A program made the translations under genes and the position numbers. Under the pieces are notes generated by a model. The model was not told the DNA's origin. It was given only the letters and a program-made list of their open reading frames with translations, and searched no databases. DNA of 64,000 nucleotides, taken from the NCBI GenBank assembly GCA_029964075.1, contig CM057144.1, positions 14,717,281-14,781,280 on the forward strand. The letters run 5' to 3'. How positions within the stretch are numbered: position 1 is the first letter of the stretch; every line of letters begins with the position of its first letter. Positions 50,408-62,900 of this stretch are shown piece by piece. The stretch is from Patiria pectinifera. Lineage: Eukaryota > Echinodermata > Asteroidea > Valvatida > Asterinidae.

Positions 50408-51795
50408 AGTCAGTGGATGTTGCCATGACGACATCAATGGAACACAATTTGAGATGAGGAGACATCACGTGACGAAACTCAGCAGGGAGAGATTACAATA
50501 AGAAAAGGATGGGACGACTGGTTTTTTTAAAACTTGTTTGTACGAGGGTCGTGAGCCCCCCCCCCCCCCCGTAGCTACGCCGCTGTTAAACTGTACTAAT
50601 TACCGACTGCAAGCAATACTAATATGCTATGTTATATGATTTTTGTTTTATGAATAACCGAGATTCAAAGTGCACCCCTCAAGTCTCGCCCAATAGCCCC
50701 GCCTACCAGCTCCATTACGCAGGATGAAACCTTGCCGTACGTGTAGAATTTAGGCCTACTACTGATCAACTGTATGTTGATCCCATCTCACCTCTGCCGT
50801 CGTTACCCCCTATTCGCACTCAATTGCCCCGCCTATACCAGCTCCATCAGGCATGATTAAACCTTGCCGTGCGCGTAGTCTATAGGCCTACTGCTGATCT
50901 ATACTGTTGATCCCATCTCACCTCTGCCTTCGGTCACGAAACGGTTGTAGCTTCCATGGCGGTACATCGGCCGACGCAGTCAACAACTACTGGATGTGAT
51001 GTGCTCTCTCAGAGTCTGCGAGAAATGGTGGTACGAAGCATCATCACTCAGTCATAGCTATACACAGAGATGTAAACCGAGTCGTTCTATGTCGTCCTCA
51101 CTCTTCATATACCCAGCAGAAATGCCGAGATTCTTGTCCAGAAATGTCCCCGCCCTCACTAAACTGAAGTTCTCCTCATGTTTGGCAGACTTTTGCGCCC
51201 ATCTACGATGTTTGCGTGTAAGAGAGGAGTCCCAGCCCGTATAATAAATATGGAGAGCGATGCACATGTTTTGCACGAACGGCTGTCCTATATTTAACTT
51301 GGCTGGTATTTATAGCTCGCTAACGGTCCCTGAGCGACGTAGCTACGACATAGTGTGGGCGTTCGTTGGGGCCAAGTTGAAGCTTTTGCCTCCGACAACT
51401 ACGGCATCATTCATCAAGTTCGAATAACTGTCGTCTGCTTTTTGACGGCAAATGGTGTAGATGTAACGAGCGGCTTGTGCGTAGCCTATTTATATTTTTT
51501 TATAGACATAATTAAAGCTGACGTTTTTTATTTGACTTATAAGAGCCTCGCATACACTTGTAGTTGTCAGTCAGTCTTATCTCAAGCAAGTTTTTACTGA
51601 TAACGTCGTTTAACAAATAACTAAACGGACTCAATATACGCTGAGTCAGGTAGCCAATATTCCAAAAGATATAAAGGCAATTACACTTATGACATTCCAT
51701 ATCCCGTTGGAGTTTTAAGGCGAGGAGTCGTCGGATGTTGCCATGACGACATCACGTGACGAAACGTGAAGACATCACGTGACGAACTCAGCAAA
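50408..51795 (+). repeat. Direct repeats flanking a 1.3 kb block
   Basis: GGATGTTGCCATGACGACAT occurs at about 50417 and 51733, each followed by CATCACGTGACGAA and CTCAGCA. No LTR hallmarks or coding seen between them, so a segmental duplication is as likely as a decayed element. Confidence 0.5.
50690..50935 (+). repeat. Tandem duplication of about 120 bases
   Basis: Two units, each with CCCCGCCTA, CCAGCTCCAT, AAACCTTGCCGT, TAGGCCTACT and TTGATCCCATCTCACCTCTG in order. Divergence is moderate. Confidence 0.8.
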
Positions 51796-52682
51796 TTAAT
51801 TCTCTTTGACGGGTGGGATAACAGTATATGAAATGGATATCGTTCGATGAGTTAATTATTCCGTCAGGAACTTATAGGTTTGCTCATTTGGATATGAGAA
51901 TAGTGATTATTGGAATAATTACATCTGGTTCATTAGGCGCAGGCTGGTGTAGAATAAGAGTCAATTTTCGAATTTTGTTCTCACCTTTCGAAAGTACTTT
52001 TCAATTTTCAAGTTTCAAGTTTCAAAAAGTTCCCCCTGGTACTCTTAGGCCCCATATTATGGTGGAGACTGGTCCCTGAATGGTAGTTAATGCTGCAGGT
52101 ACCAGTGAAACCTTCGTGTGCGACATCATCCATCTCTGTCACATTGTCATGTCGTGGGTTATTGCACGGGTGATTGACGGTCTGGCCTCTGACCATCCAA
52201 CTGATATCCGAGACCATTGCAGTTTACTATTTAGTCTGGATGTGGATACGTCTGACTGTTGCTGACGGGGGTGGAAGGGTACATTCCAGGAGGCGCGAAA
52301 AAAACTAACGTTATTGATAATCACGCATGAATATTGACGTGGCTAAAATAATGTAATTATAGATGATTACAATCAATAATGACGTGATGATTAAACTTTT
52401 TCTCTTTCTCTTTTTTTTCTTAGTCACAATGTTTTCATTTTCGAAGGGAGGGGGTGGCACCATACCGCCCCCCCCCCCTCTATGAGACGGACGGTCTCGG
52501 ATGTTGTCGGTATTAAACGTTCACTTGGACCCACCATCCCATACTCTTCACCCTAATTTAATATATTTAGTCGTTGTACTACATTGTTGTATTATTATTT
52601 ATGTAATCTATACATTACCTTCTTTTTATTTGAAAACTTAGCTTGACTTATTTGTGGAAAGTATGGAAATAAATGTTGCCTT

Positions 52683-52829
52683 TGAATTGAATTGAATTGA
52701 ATTGAATTGAATTGGAAATAAATGTTGCCTTATTTTGTTTTGTATTGGATTGGATTGGATTGGATTGGATTGGATTGGATTGGATTGGATTGGATTGGAT
52801 TGGATTGGATTGGATTGGATTGGATTGGA
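52683..52829 (+). repeat. (TTGAA)n followed by (ATTGG)n pentanucleotide arrays
   Basis: A short TTGAA run (52683-52712), then AAATAAATGTTGCCTT, then about 17 units of ATTGG (52746-52829). AATAAATGTTGCCTT precedes both runs (52669 and 52718), so the block is itself duplicated. Confidence 0.95.
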
Positions 52830-53640
52830 TGCCAAGCTCACTCAATTATAGCTAGGTCAAAAGACTAATTTCCGTCGGCTACAGAAAAACTCAGGAATTT
52901 TATCGTGATGTTGTTTTTTTCTTTCTGGAATTGAGGGACTATAAATTCTATTGCCGGCCCCTAACACTGAACACTCCATGCAAACAGCCATTGATCATCG
53001 GCAATTCGAAGTGAAATTTCATGGAACTTAACTTGAAGAGAAGAATTTCGCATAATTTAAAACAACATCTACAGAAACCACCTTTTCAACGAAAAACTCA
53101 ATGTATTCAGTGAGAGCCTTTTTCAAATTCATTATTTCTGTATTATGGAGGCTTGTGACGACTACCCCTCCAACCCCAACCCCCCCCCCCTCCCGCAATT
53201 ACGCCTTGACCACCAACGCAGTAATCCATAGAGAAACCAGAGAAACAGCTCACACAAAATGAAAATAGCGCCCTCTTCAGACCGGCTTTTTCAAAACAAT
53301 AAATGTTCACGACGTGCGCTGTGGAATTCATAGTGCAGGCGTCTGAAGTTACTGGGGCCTATATTCTTGCTGCCCAGTTCTGCCAATTTCTGGTATGATT
53401 TGAGAGAAGAAAGCTACCGAGCTTTTTTCAGAGGTTAGTAGTTTGCCAAATATCAAATAATTTGTGCACTCCTAAAAATAGTGTAAGTCAAGTGTTTCTT
53501 CATCACAACTTTTCGTTTCAATTCAGGTCCGTAATGAGCGAAGTGGCTATCGTTACGGCATTCGTTGTTTAGCGCCCTCTACGATACTTTTTTGATACGC
53601 ACGCAGGTATATAATTATTCGTTTCCCCACTTTTTGGTAA

Positions 53641-53795
53641 GCAGTGCGACAGCTCAGTCGATAGAGGGTAGGATTTTGCACCGCGAGGTTGCGGGTTCGC
53701 ATCTCAGTTTTGCACTCGAATTTTTTTCCTTTTCTAACCTGAGGCTTTGGAGGATTTTTTTTAAAAGGGAAATAAAGTCCGAATTTCATAACGTT
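53641..53795 (+). mobile_element. tRNA-derived repeat, family D
   Basis: AGTGCGA and TTTTGCACT form a 7-base acceptor-like stem around AGCTCAGTCGATAGAGG (A-box) and GCGGGTTCGCATCTC (B-box). The anticodon arm is broken. The tail TTTGGAGGATTTTTTTTAAA recurs, inverted, near 63620-63645 with AAGGGAAATAAAGT. Confidence 0.6.
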
Positions 53796-54499
53796 CAAAT
53801 TCACTTTTTTCCTTCTAATTTATATTTTCTTCTCATGTTTTTATAAAAGTTGCAGTACTACCGTAACGATAGAAAATGGGAAATGCGTTACGGCACTGTA
53901 CGGCTGCCATAACAATTGCCACTGCGATTTATGAGTGAAGGGCAAAACCTAAATTGATTTATGAGTGGTCGTGACTCGGTGGTGGCCCTGTAGTTGGTAG
54001 TGTATGGAATTCTTTCTGGAAAGTTATGTCATTTTTCAGGTGTTTTAGTCGGTCAGTGTTGACATGGTTGAGCTTTGAATATGGTCGAAGCTCCACACAT
54101 ATAGTTTGCCTGAGATCTGCCTGTTGGCAGAAGCTGTGATGCATAACGCCATTCCTTCCTCCATGGCACATGTACTGATGGAGCGCTACCCTACTCACTA
54201 AACATGCCAAAAGATGTACATGTATCCTCGACCCTCCATTATCTGCGCAGGTAACGCTTGCATACGTGCGCGCGTCGTCACACACAAATTGAAGTTGAGT
54301 GCGTAGAAAAGGACCACGTGACGTAGGGGTCTGACGATACATGTGAACAATCTTCACGCATCTTTTAATTTTACATGTTTGTTGGACATTAATTGATAGC
54401 TCCATATGGTTGTGTTATCAAGCATCATCTTCTATCAGAATGATCTTAATGAGACATGTGTCAAATTCCATCATATTTTGGACACACAGAGTGTGAATC

Positions 54500-57400
54500 A
54501 TGGGCAACATCATCTCATCCAGTCTCTTTGGTAAGGAGGAAACACCAGGAACAGATGAGAGAGATGACTTCAGCCAGGAAGATGAACGATATGATGACGT
54601 CCGATACGACGGACCTCTGGACCTCAACCAGATTGTCCTTCTGCACTCTCTGCATAGATGTCGCCCATCAGAGGAGAAAAGAAAGTTCGAACAACAAACA
54701 GGTATTCGCAGTGCCAGATCATACGAAGGCCTATTGCAGTTGGTGGAAGTAGACAAAAAAAATCTGCTTTGAAAAAAAAAATTACTACTCAGCCTCAGCC
54801 TGAGCATTTATGCACAAGTGCAAACATGCTTCGACAATTGCACCGATGTGGTTGTATTATTGTGTGGACCTTTATGCACAATCTGGGCAGAAACTTCAGA
54901 GATATGAATTTTGGGGCTGGGTTGTTGTAACGGGCACCCATGTTTTTTATTATTAGAAATAACTTACTCATTCAGTACTAACTACTATTCTTTTATGTAG
55001 GCCTCTCTGATGACGCAACAGTGTCCAGACAAGTAAACGCGTCCCAAGATAATCAGGATGCAGCAGATGCGACAAATACCTCCTCCATCCTTGAAAGGAC
55101 AGCAGTGCCTTCTGTCTCGACTGAGGAGGAAGCAATCCTCACTGACAAGACAAAACCGAATCAAAAGTTGGAAGCTTTTCACGCCCCTTCCACAAAGACT
55201 TTTGGTCCAGGAAAAAGGAGTCTTACATCAGAACAGGTAGAAGTTAACAGCTGTACCAGAGATCCAAGGCACGGTTTGGCAGAAACACAGTCAAAGGCAG
55301 CACGCAGCAACTTGAGAGAGGAGCAGACCTCAAAACCCTTGTCGTGGGAGATCGACGTTACTGATCTAGCTGCACCTAAAGACTTGAAGAGAAAGAAGTC
55401 TGCCAAAGGTATAGTGTTGTTTTGTTTGTAGTTACTTTGAGAAGACCTTCCACCTAAAAAATAAAAAAGGTTCCCGTCAGAATTTGAGAATTTGATCTGG
55501 CAGTGTCATGAGCTGTGAGTAATTCTCCCCCTAATTTTTTTTTTCTGATATACAAAAGGTCAGAAGTAGCTGTGTAGCATGTTAAAAAATATATATACTT
55601 GGGCAAATTTCATGATGCTTTTATGGGCCCAAACATTTACTAAAGCCCAGGAATACTTTGCTTTGCAAGAACTGTACAGGTTACCGTTGATTTGTGCTCA
55701 TAGCGCAAACGTTGGCTCAGCAAGGTTTTTGTTATGCAGCACCATGAGGCTAGGCCTCGGTCGTAATTTTAAAGTGAAATATTTTTGTTCCTTTGATTAG
55801 AGGGTCATTAATAGTAGATACATGCCAAAAATACATGTATACATAACTGGAACGTAATTTTTATACAAGTCAGAATTTATTTAGTCGATGTAACTTTTGC
55901 AGAATTCGAAAAGAAGCTCACGTATTGAATGTATCACATTTTGTTTCCTAGGAGTTGCGAAGAAAGTGCAGAAGAAGGATGTCTCCTCGACCACAAGTCC
56001 CGGAGAAGACTTGTACATCCCTCCGATGGTAACCGTGACAACCACCATGCTGGCAGAGAGGAAGGTCCTGGACCAAAGAAGATGGTAAAAAATGAAGTGG
56101 CGGAAAAGTTAAACGAAATACCGCAAATCATGTGATCAATCCTGTCTACATGGTCTAGGCAGAATAGGGGCAATCAATGTACGTATGTTGATAGCGGCAA
56201 GTGACCTGCCCACAAGGATTTGCAACAGGCATTTCCTATAAGAGTTTTGTGAAAGGGATCAGCAGTCACTATATCGCCCTTGGATGGGGTGGTTCGGATG
56301 AGAGAACCATTTTTGCGGCATATTTTTGGAAGAGTGAAAAAAATATCCACAACTGAACTGAAACAGGTTTGGCAGTTAGGGATTCTAACCTCTGTAGTCA
56401 ATATATGCCAATTTACAGTTACCTCCTTTTGTCCCATAGGTTCTGCATTTCCAGACCTCAGTACAGTAAATCCTGTGGTCTATCCTCTCTAGTCTCCTGT
56501 TGGAACTTCCTGTTTTCCACCATCGGTGCCGGTGACCGCCGACCAATCACACAGGAGGAGGCCCTGACGGTGTTAGGATTCAAACCGCCCTTCGGCGATA
56601 TCAGATTTGGGCCTTTCACCGGAAATGGAACATTGATGAGGTGAGTTTTTTGGAGCTTTGACAGAAAAAGACGATGTGTATTGCCTGCCATAGTGTGATG
56701 TCACCTTGTCCCCAGGTCTAGTCTAGGGGCTAGATGTTGTTATGGTATGATACGCCATAACCCGCTGCTGCGATAACCTGCCGCCGCGAGAGGGCATTAT
56801 CACGACCAACCAATATCATCCACGAACCATCAATAACAACGTCTAGGCCAATTCCTGAAATCTGCCCCTGAAAAATGGGGGAGACCAGTGCGCATGCGTG
56901 GCTTGTGCAGGCAATTAAGGTCCATTTTCAGTCCCACACATGTGCACAACAAAAGAGCTGACCAGTGAAGTTGCACAAAAGTCTTTTGCTGCATCTTTTA
57001 TGTTACCAGGATTACTGGAAGAAATTTGAGAGTTTGCTTCGGAATAACTATGAATTTTTTTTGAATGCGTGCTGCGGCCAAACAGGTGCGCGCATTGCAC
57101 AACCGACACAAATTGGCCTAGATGTTACTGACGGTTTATGGATGATATTGCCAGTTAGCGTGATAATTAACACCCTCTCGTGACGGCGGGTTATCGCGAC
57201 GGCTCGTTATGCGTATCAAACCATAACAACGTTTAGCCACTACCCCAGGTCAGCTTACTTCCTCAGATGAACAGTGGTTCACGTGCATTCCACAACCACA
57301 AATTGCGCGTAAACGTTTAACACACACGATCACAGACAGCAGTTTTACATCCTATTTTATCACAAATAAGTACCTGAAAGGGATAAACTGTTTTGCAGAA

Positions 57401-59316
57401 GATTGTCACAGTTGAAGCCACAGTTGTGCTTAATTTGAGACTTAATGAAATATTTTCAAAGCACTTCACCAAATTTTGAATCTTGTTTCTGTTAGATGGT
57501 TTCGGAAGCTGAACAACCATTACGGAACCCGGGGCAAGTCCTATCACATGTACAAGCCGGTCGGCAGAGCTCGCACTGTCGGGCGGACGTCGGAGGAAGC
57601 CCTGCGACTGCTCAAGGCTGGGCTGCACGACGCTGGGACCACATTCATCTATCACTGCTGGAACCACTACTTCTGTCCTGTAGGGTTCGAGGAGGTGCCC
57701 AAGAAAGCTGTGGATGCCTTCAGGTAACAGACGCAATCAACTGTTAGAATTGTTCATTCACAAGGTCATCACAAGTTATTACATGGGCACACAAGTCAGT
57801 ATGACCTTGATCAGGGTACGCCATCTTGAAAATCAACGCGGACATATAACGCAAACAAACGTGGCGGCGTAAATATTGTGTACGGTGCCAACGATCGATT
57901 GACTCTCACAAAGTTACAGCAGATTGACACTCTTGTGAATGGATGGATAGCTCAAATTCCCCGAAACATCAGTCAACATTCTAGGTAGGTCACGTCTTGT
58001 ATTTTGAAGAAGGATCTTATAAATATTAAGCCCCAAACCAGTGGCCAGAGTGAAGTTTCCATGTCCGAGTTTGATACGCATAGCACCCTGCTGTCGGATG
58101 AGAGAAACGATCAAGACTGTCTATTTTCACTTTTCCATCCGCGGCTTTTTCTGAGCTGGAATTGCACCTCTTTAGTAGACTCATTTCCACGAGTCTTTTA
58201 AAGAGGCAATGTCAAATTCTAAATTGTACTACAAGGCCTAAAGTTCGCCCCAAAAAGAAGACAAGAGTTATAAAAGTATTGAAAGAGACAGAAGAGATTG
58301 AATGACTGTCGGCTTGCCTTTCTTGGATTGCAGAGGACCACTCTCTGAAGATGAAGTCGATACCTGGATCTTAGTGGCTGACCCGAGTCGTAAGCAGCCC
58401 GGTATTCACTGCTTCAGGTATGCGTAGATTCAACACAAGATGCATGAATGGCAGGCTGTTGATTTACAAAGTGTGCACACAAAAAAAGCTTCACTAACTT
58501 GAAAAGAAGTTGCTGAAAAATGCTCAATAAACTCTTAAAAAAGAATTAGGTCTGAGCCTGCCACACTGGTCAAACTAGGGCCGTGAGACTTGGGTGTGAC
58601 AAACCAATTCTATGACATCAAGACACTTTCCAAGATATTTAGTCTAGAATTTCCATGTTGGTTTAATTGTCAACAGGTGGGAAGATATCTCAACCGATCT
58701 CAACTGCAAGAGCCCCGAGTGTCTGAATATCCGCAAGTTGCACCTCGGCGTCCAGACCAGGAAGACCAAAAGGGTTGGCGGGAACCTCCACTGCCTCATG
58801 GCATTCAAAAGGAGCAACTCTCAAAGTGCCTCGGTGTCCTTGGGGCACCTTGGTGGGAGACTTGGTCGGGGGAATGGAGAGGAGACGGGGAGGGTTCGAG
58901 GTTGGGTGTCACGAATCCGAGGATTGGATGAGGGGTTGGAGGGGAGAGGTTGTGATGAGGCTCATGAGGTTTCAGTGATGTCTGGGTTTGGAGAGATGAA
59001 TGAGGTGACGCACAGAGAGGTGTATGATGAGGTTGGCACGAGGTTCAAAATAAACGGTGATGAGGCAAATGGGGAAATGCAGACGGGAGGTTTGGAGGCA
59101 GGGGATGACGAATCAAGGATGGATGGTTGTAGTGAGGTTGGCGAGGTTTTGCATGAGGCAATCTGCCCTGATGCAAGTGATGAAGTGCAGAACAGACATT
59201 GGGTAGTGAGGATCAGTAGGGGTGCGGATGAGGTGAACGGGAGGTTTCATTTCGAGGAGAGGACAGACGATGAGGATGATGTGGAGGATGATCACACTGA
59301 TTCCAGCGAGGAGTAG
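54500..59316 (+). CDS. BIVM: Basic immunoglobulin-like variable motif-containing protein
   Basis: Orthologue of vertebrate BIVM, a conserved protein of unknown biochemical role. Coding exons: 54500-54701, 55001-55408, 55952-56084, 56440-56640, 57496-57723, 58334-58417 and 58677-59316; phases agree; 631 residues. The conserved core starts at RKVLDQRRW and includes [82 protein letters not shown] and [12 protein letters not shown], all recognised from the human protein. The first 200 residues are low-complexity and acidic/polar. The protein begins MGNIIS, a classic N-myristoylation pattern. After the core (from about residue 465) comes a poorly conserved tail that becomes strongly acidic and ends in [15 protein letters not shown]. 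Core cysteine, histidine and aspartate are arranged as in papain-like enzymes (see findings). The polyadenylation signal candidate is at 59497. Confidence 0.93.
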
Positions 59317-59496
59317 GACCTCAACAAAAAAGCAAGGAGGGTTTGGCTTCTAATCCAAACGGAATCTTTCTCAGTTTTTGGAAAAGATTCTTGAAGGATT
59401 GAATCGCCTTTCCTACCTACCTATCTGTCGCATCATTCCAGTTGATGAAATATTTCTACCAGCGCTGCGTTCTGATCGAGCATTAGGAATATTATT

Positions 59497-59502
59497 AATA
59501 AA
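59497..59502 (+). terminator. Candidate poly(A) signal of BIVM
   Basis: AATAAA lies about 180 bases after the BIVM stop. A second AATAAA occurs near 59850. Which one is used cannot be decided from sequence. Confidence 0.45.
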
Positions 59503-61094
59503 GCTTGCAGTGATGGAGTACAATATGCATGTATTATGTAAATCCGTCCAGTGAGGCTTCAAGTGTTGTATTGACATGTATTCATCTGTTGGAATAGTCT
59601 TGGTACTGCCAGACGTTTTTGGGTGGGGTAGTTCACAGTAGACAGTACAGCCTTCGTACAACGCGTCCGGACATTCCCATTCCGGACCCGAGTCGGTCGA
59701 CGAAACTGTACCAAGATTGCCAAGTCAGTGATGCATTTTTGGTCAAAATACTTGAAACTTTGCCTGTTACATTGTATTTGTGTGAAGTGTCGTGTGAAAG
59801 AAAGATTTTTTAATAATTTTATATCAAAGATATAATCCATAATTTATTTAATAAAGGTTTGAGTGGTGTCCATGCATGTGCTATTTTGATACTTTTTAAA
59901 CTTATTTTCAGTGATGTGTGTGACATTTTTTTGAGGCTTTTATATAAAAAAATTTGCAGCAATGTTGTAAATTATTTATAGAAAACACAGCAGATTTGTA
60001 ATAAAATTGTTTAAAACAAACCACATTTATTGCATTGCGTTTCTGGAATTTGTTACAAGTCACAAATTTAAAAACATTAAAAAAAAAATAATGCATTAAT
60101 AACAGGAAGCAAACTGATCAAGTGATTAGAACAAGAAACGTCCAATTCCTGCGGAATATGTTGGCATTAGGAAAAAGGAATAGGATAAATCTGCCAATAG
60201 TTATTTGCAATAAACTTTTCACGAATGCAAATATTCTTTCTTTGTAACTTCTTAAAAAAATTAACAAATGCCAAAAAGTCATTTTCTGCAACTGTAATCA
60301 AACCAGCCATTTGCAATATAAGAACAATGAAGGCCCCACCAGATCCTGCTGGGAGTAGGAATTTACAAATCAAAATGATAATTAATTTTCAAATCTCTCA
60401 TCCTCGTCTCTCTAAAAAACTGTATAGACCAACTCACACATTTAAATGTGCAATTCTTTTAACAAAAATTGAAGCAGCAGCTGGATTAACAAAATAATAA
60501 TTTCGAACTTTTGCCAAGAAAATTCAGATGTTGTTTAGTTGACTAGTTAAAATTAACACACACAAAAATCCCCCTCCCGAAAAAAAGTCAAATTGACCTA
60601 CATGTAATAGAAATCTGAGATCCTTCACATACATGTAAGAAATCATTGCCTAGCGATGCGCATAAAACAGCGAGTTTAAGTAGCACACTATATTTTACTG
60701 TTTCTTGCCAATTTAAAATCCCTATGTCATCACTGTACCTGTGACCTTCTAGTTGTATATGTTGATGTTGCACGTAGTTCTGACACTGCGGTGAGGCCAC
60801 AATATCCTGGGTTTGGATTTTTCAACTGACAACCAAGGCAGGCCTGATTGCAGCTGCCAGAAGAGACGATGCAACTGTTACCCCAAACCAAAAATCTTTA
60901 AAGTTTGGTCGCATCCTATATAAAAAAAATCCTACACTGTCTGTCTGCGTGTCACATTTTTTGGAAAAGGCCTGCGGAAGCACAAATTGCAAGGGTTAAT
61001 GGCAAAGTTGTTTCTTTGACACTGTGAAATATGTGTATCTCTACGAAAACACTCCAAAATGTATCGTTATTTTGCAAAATATAATAATGAAAAT

Positions 61095-61325
61095 GGGGAG
61101 TCAGGTTGGCGTAGCGGTACTTTCCTCACCTTCCACCGCTGACCCGGGTTCGAATCCCGCCCGGGCCAATATGTGGATTGGGTTTTCAGTCCCTACCTGA
61201 TTCCGTGGGTTTTCCTCAGAATATTCTTCTGGGCTTTTCCTCCCACCTCTAAAACTGTAATTTCTTCTCATTGTTTTCTCTCTACAGGTTTCTTCAGGCT
61301 TGCAAACTACAGTGCCTAGGGCGCT
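61095..61325 (+). mobile_element. tRNA-derived SINE, family B, copy 2
   Basis: Head GGTTGGCGTAGCGGTACT and GGGTTCGAATCCCG are near-perfect A and B boxes. The body includes CCTACCTGATTCCGTGGG and CAGAATATTCTTCTGGG, and the tail CAGGTTTCTTCAGGCTTGC. The last ~60 bases lead to an AAT simple repeat, a usual SINE end. Confidence 0.85.
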
Positions 61326-61839
61326 TTTGAGGAATCCTTGGTTTCATTACCAAAAATGATTAATAATAATAATAATAATAATAAAATAAAGGTTTGGGGT
61401 CAACAAACAACATGCAAATTGAGGTCAAAGTACTGCATTAGTATAACCTTTTAACCATTGATCGTACAATGTACGAATTGATAGGAATGCATTTCAAAAC
61501 CTGATCATGACTGTACAATGAACCCCTTCTCAAAAATATGTCAAATGAGGGCTTTACGACTCGGCCCAATGCCGGGCAAGTGTTGAAAAATTTAGGATAA
61601 TGGTTAATATTGGTTAATAATTTTATCTATCAGAATATCACTGTTACGATGTTTAGATTAGCTTGAGTTGCAGTGGAGTCCATCACAAGTCAATCACAAG
61701 CGAGGTCACAATGAGCCCGATGCTTTTGTCGCATGATATGTTCGTCGAGTTCATTCACTTCATTATATAAAGGATTAGGCCTATGGGCAGAGTACTAGGA
61801 TTTTATGCAATGGAACTGGAGGGAGCAGCCATGCTACAG

Positions 61840-62331
61840 TCAAAATTGGGGATCAGATTCCTCCCCCGAGTCCCAGCCAGAGGACTCGATGCCTCCCCCG
61901 AAGTCCACATCCACGTCGTACTGGAAGCCCTCCTCGCCCGGTTTCTTCCGGTTCTTCTCAAACGTCTCGTCCATGATGCTCTTCTTCTTCTGGAGCGCCT
62001 GGTCGTCGAGTCGGTTCAGATCCTCATCGGGGTCCACGGAGAGCTCCTTCTTGACCTTCTCCAGGGATTCCTCCATGCTGAGGCCCGACAGTCGCTCCTT
62101 GATGATGCTGAGTAGCTTCTCCAGCTGTAGCGCACTGACGTTCTCCAGGTACTTCTTGTGGCGGGGGTTGTTCTTGAGCTCGCGGACGAAGCGGTCCACG
62201 CCCGAGCGCTTGGTGAAGTTGCGGAGCGGCATGGAGCGCTGCCGGTCCTTGCTCGTGACTTCGTCTGTGTAGGTCAGGACTAGAGTGGGCGGATCAACCC
62301 GAATGGCACATTTCTTTGGAGTTATAGACAT
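61840..62331 (-). CDS. CEP19: Centrosomal protein of 19 kDa
   Basis: Single coding exon, 163 residues, essentially the same length as human CEP19. CEP19 sits at the mother centriole and ciliary base and, with FGFR1OP/CEP350 and RABL2, helps start ciliogenesis (established for the vertebrate protein). Seen here: KKCAIRVDPPTLVLTY at the N-terminus, RQRSMPLRNFTKRS, ELKNNPRHKKYLENVS, LSGLSMEESLEKVKKE, DPDEDLNRLDDQALQKKKSI, MDETFEKNRKKPGEEGF and an acidic end with SGWDSGEESDPQF. These blocks run in the same order as in the human protein. A 5' leader is spliced: a 3' splice site precedes 62472 and a donor follows a non-coding exon ending at 62877. Confidence 0.95.
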   Translation of the reverse strand: MSITPKKCAIRVDPPTLVLTYTDEVTSKDRQRSMPLRNFTKRSGVDRFVRELKNNPRHKKYLENVSALQLEKLLSIIKERLSGLSMEESLEKVKKELSVDPDEDLNRLDDQALQKKKSIMDETFEKNRKKPGEEGFQYDVDVDFGGGIESSGWDSGEESDPQF

Positions 62332-62876
62332 GATTCACGCATCTGGAGATGGCTTTCATCAGTCCATTTACTATTCGCATGTGAAGCTACATGACTTCAT
62401 CAATCTGTAGTACTGCTGAGTTGACGACTGCTCTCTCTGGTCACTTCAAGTTCAATAGCACGTCATGAACTACTGAAAATGAACATGATGAAATAAAATA
62501 CAAATTAACAGCCTGGAAACTAGGAAAGAAAAGAATATTGCACCCTGATGCCACTTTTTTTCATCATATATGAAGGTCAGTCATTGCCAAATATGTTGAA
62601 AAGAAATAAATCTGGGACTGACATGACCTGAGAAGTGTTTCCTATTTTGTTAGAAATTACTTTGAAAATACACTCAACTCTCCATAGAATTAATTTGTAC
62701 ACGACCAAAGAAGTCAGTTTACTTTTCATTTCAATTTTCATGGCATCAAGATTTGATTGACGAACACCTACAAGCTTGCTTAACAACAGGTTTCCATCAA
62801 CGATCGCCACCATCAGTTAAAATCTATTCAATATTTGCCAAACTTTCATTCATTTCATCAACATGTTCAAACTCAC

Positions 62877-62900
62877 CCGGGCGCCGCCATCTTGTTTATG
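62877..62900 (-). promoter_or_regulatory. CEP19 non-coding first exon end with YY1-like site
   Basis: Read on the minus strand, AAGATGGCGGC (62883-62893) matches the YY1 site found just downstream of many housekeeping transcription starts. It is followed after six bases by the donor GTGAGT at 62871-62876. The next minus-strand acceptor ends at 62473, in the leader directly before the CEP19 ATG. Transcription start is inferred, not seen. The ATG inside the motif would open only a very short frame if used. Confidence 0.5.

Larger units (their letters stand above)
47322..54499. other. Intergenic region between divergent TRIM and BIVM genes
   Basis: Should contain both promoters and non-coding first exons. 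I see direct repeats around 50410 and 51728, a tandem duplication at 50690-50935, pentanucleotide arrays near 52690-52830 and a tRNA-like repeat at 53641. Open frames of 145-148 residues on the minus strand at 48035-48472 and 53959-54405 have no recognisable domain. No further gene supported. Confidence 0.55.
59317..61839. other. Intergenic region between convergent BIVM and CEP19
   Basis: BIVM 3' UTR, AT-rich DNA, SINE family B (61095-61325) ending next to an (AAT)n run at 61360-61385, and a short CATCACAAGTCAATCACAAG trace of the 12-base minisatellite motif near 61682. No gene seen. Confidence 0.6.

Noticed and set aside
53959..54405. 148-residue minus-strand frame as a gene
   Set aside because: No domain recognised and it lies in the expected BIVM upstream region on the other strand.
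61100..61172. tRNA gene with GGTTCGAATCC
   Set aside because: Continues into a repeat body shared with 9675-9913, so it is a SINE head.
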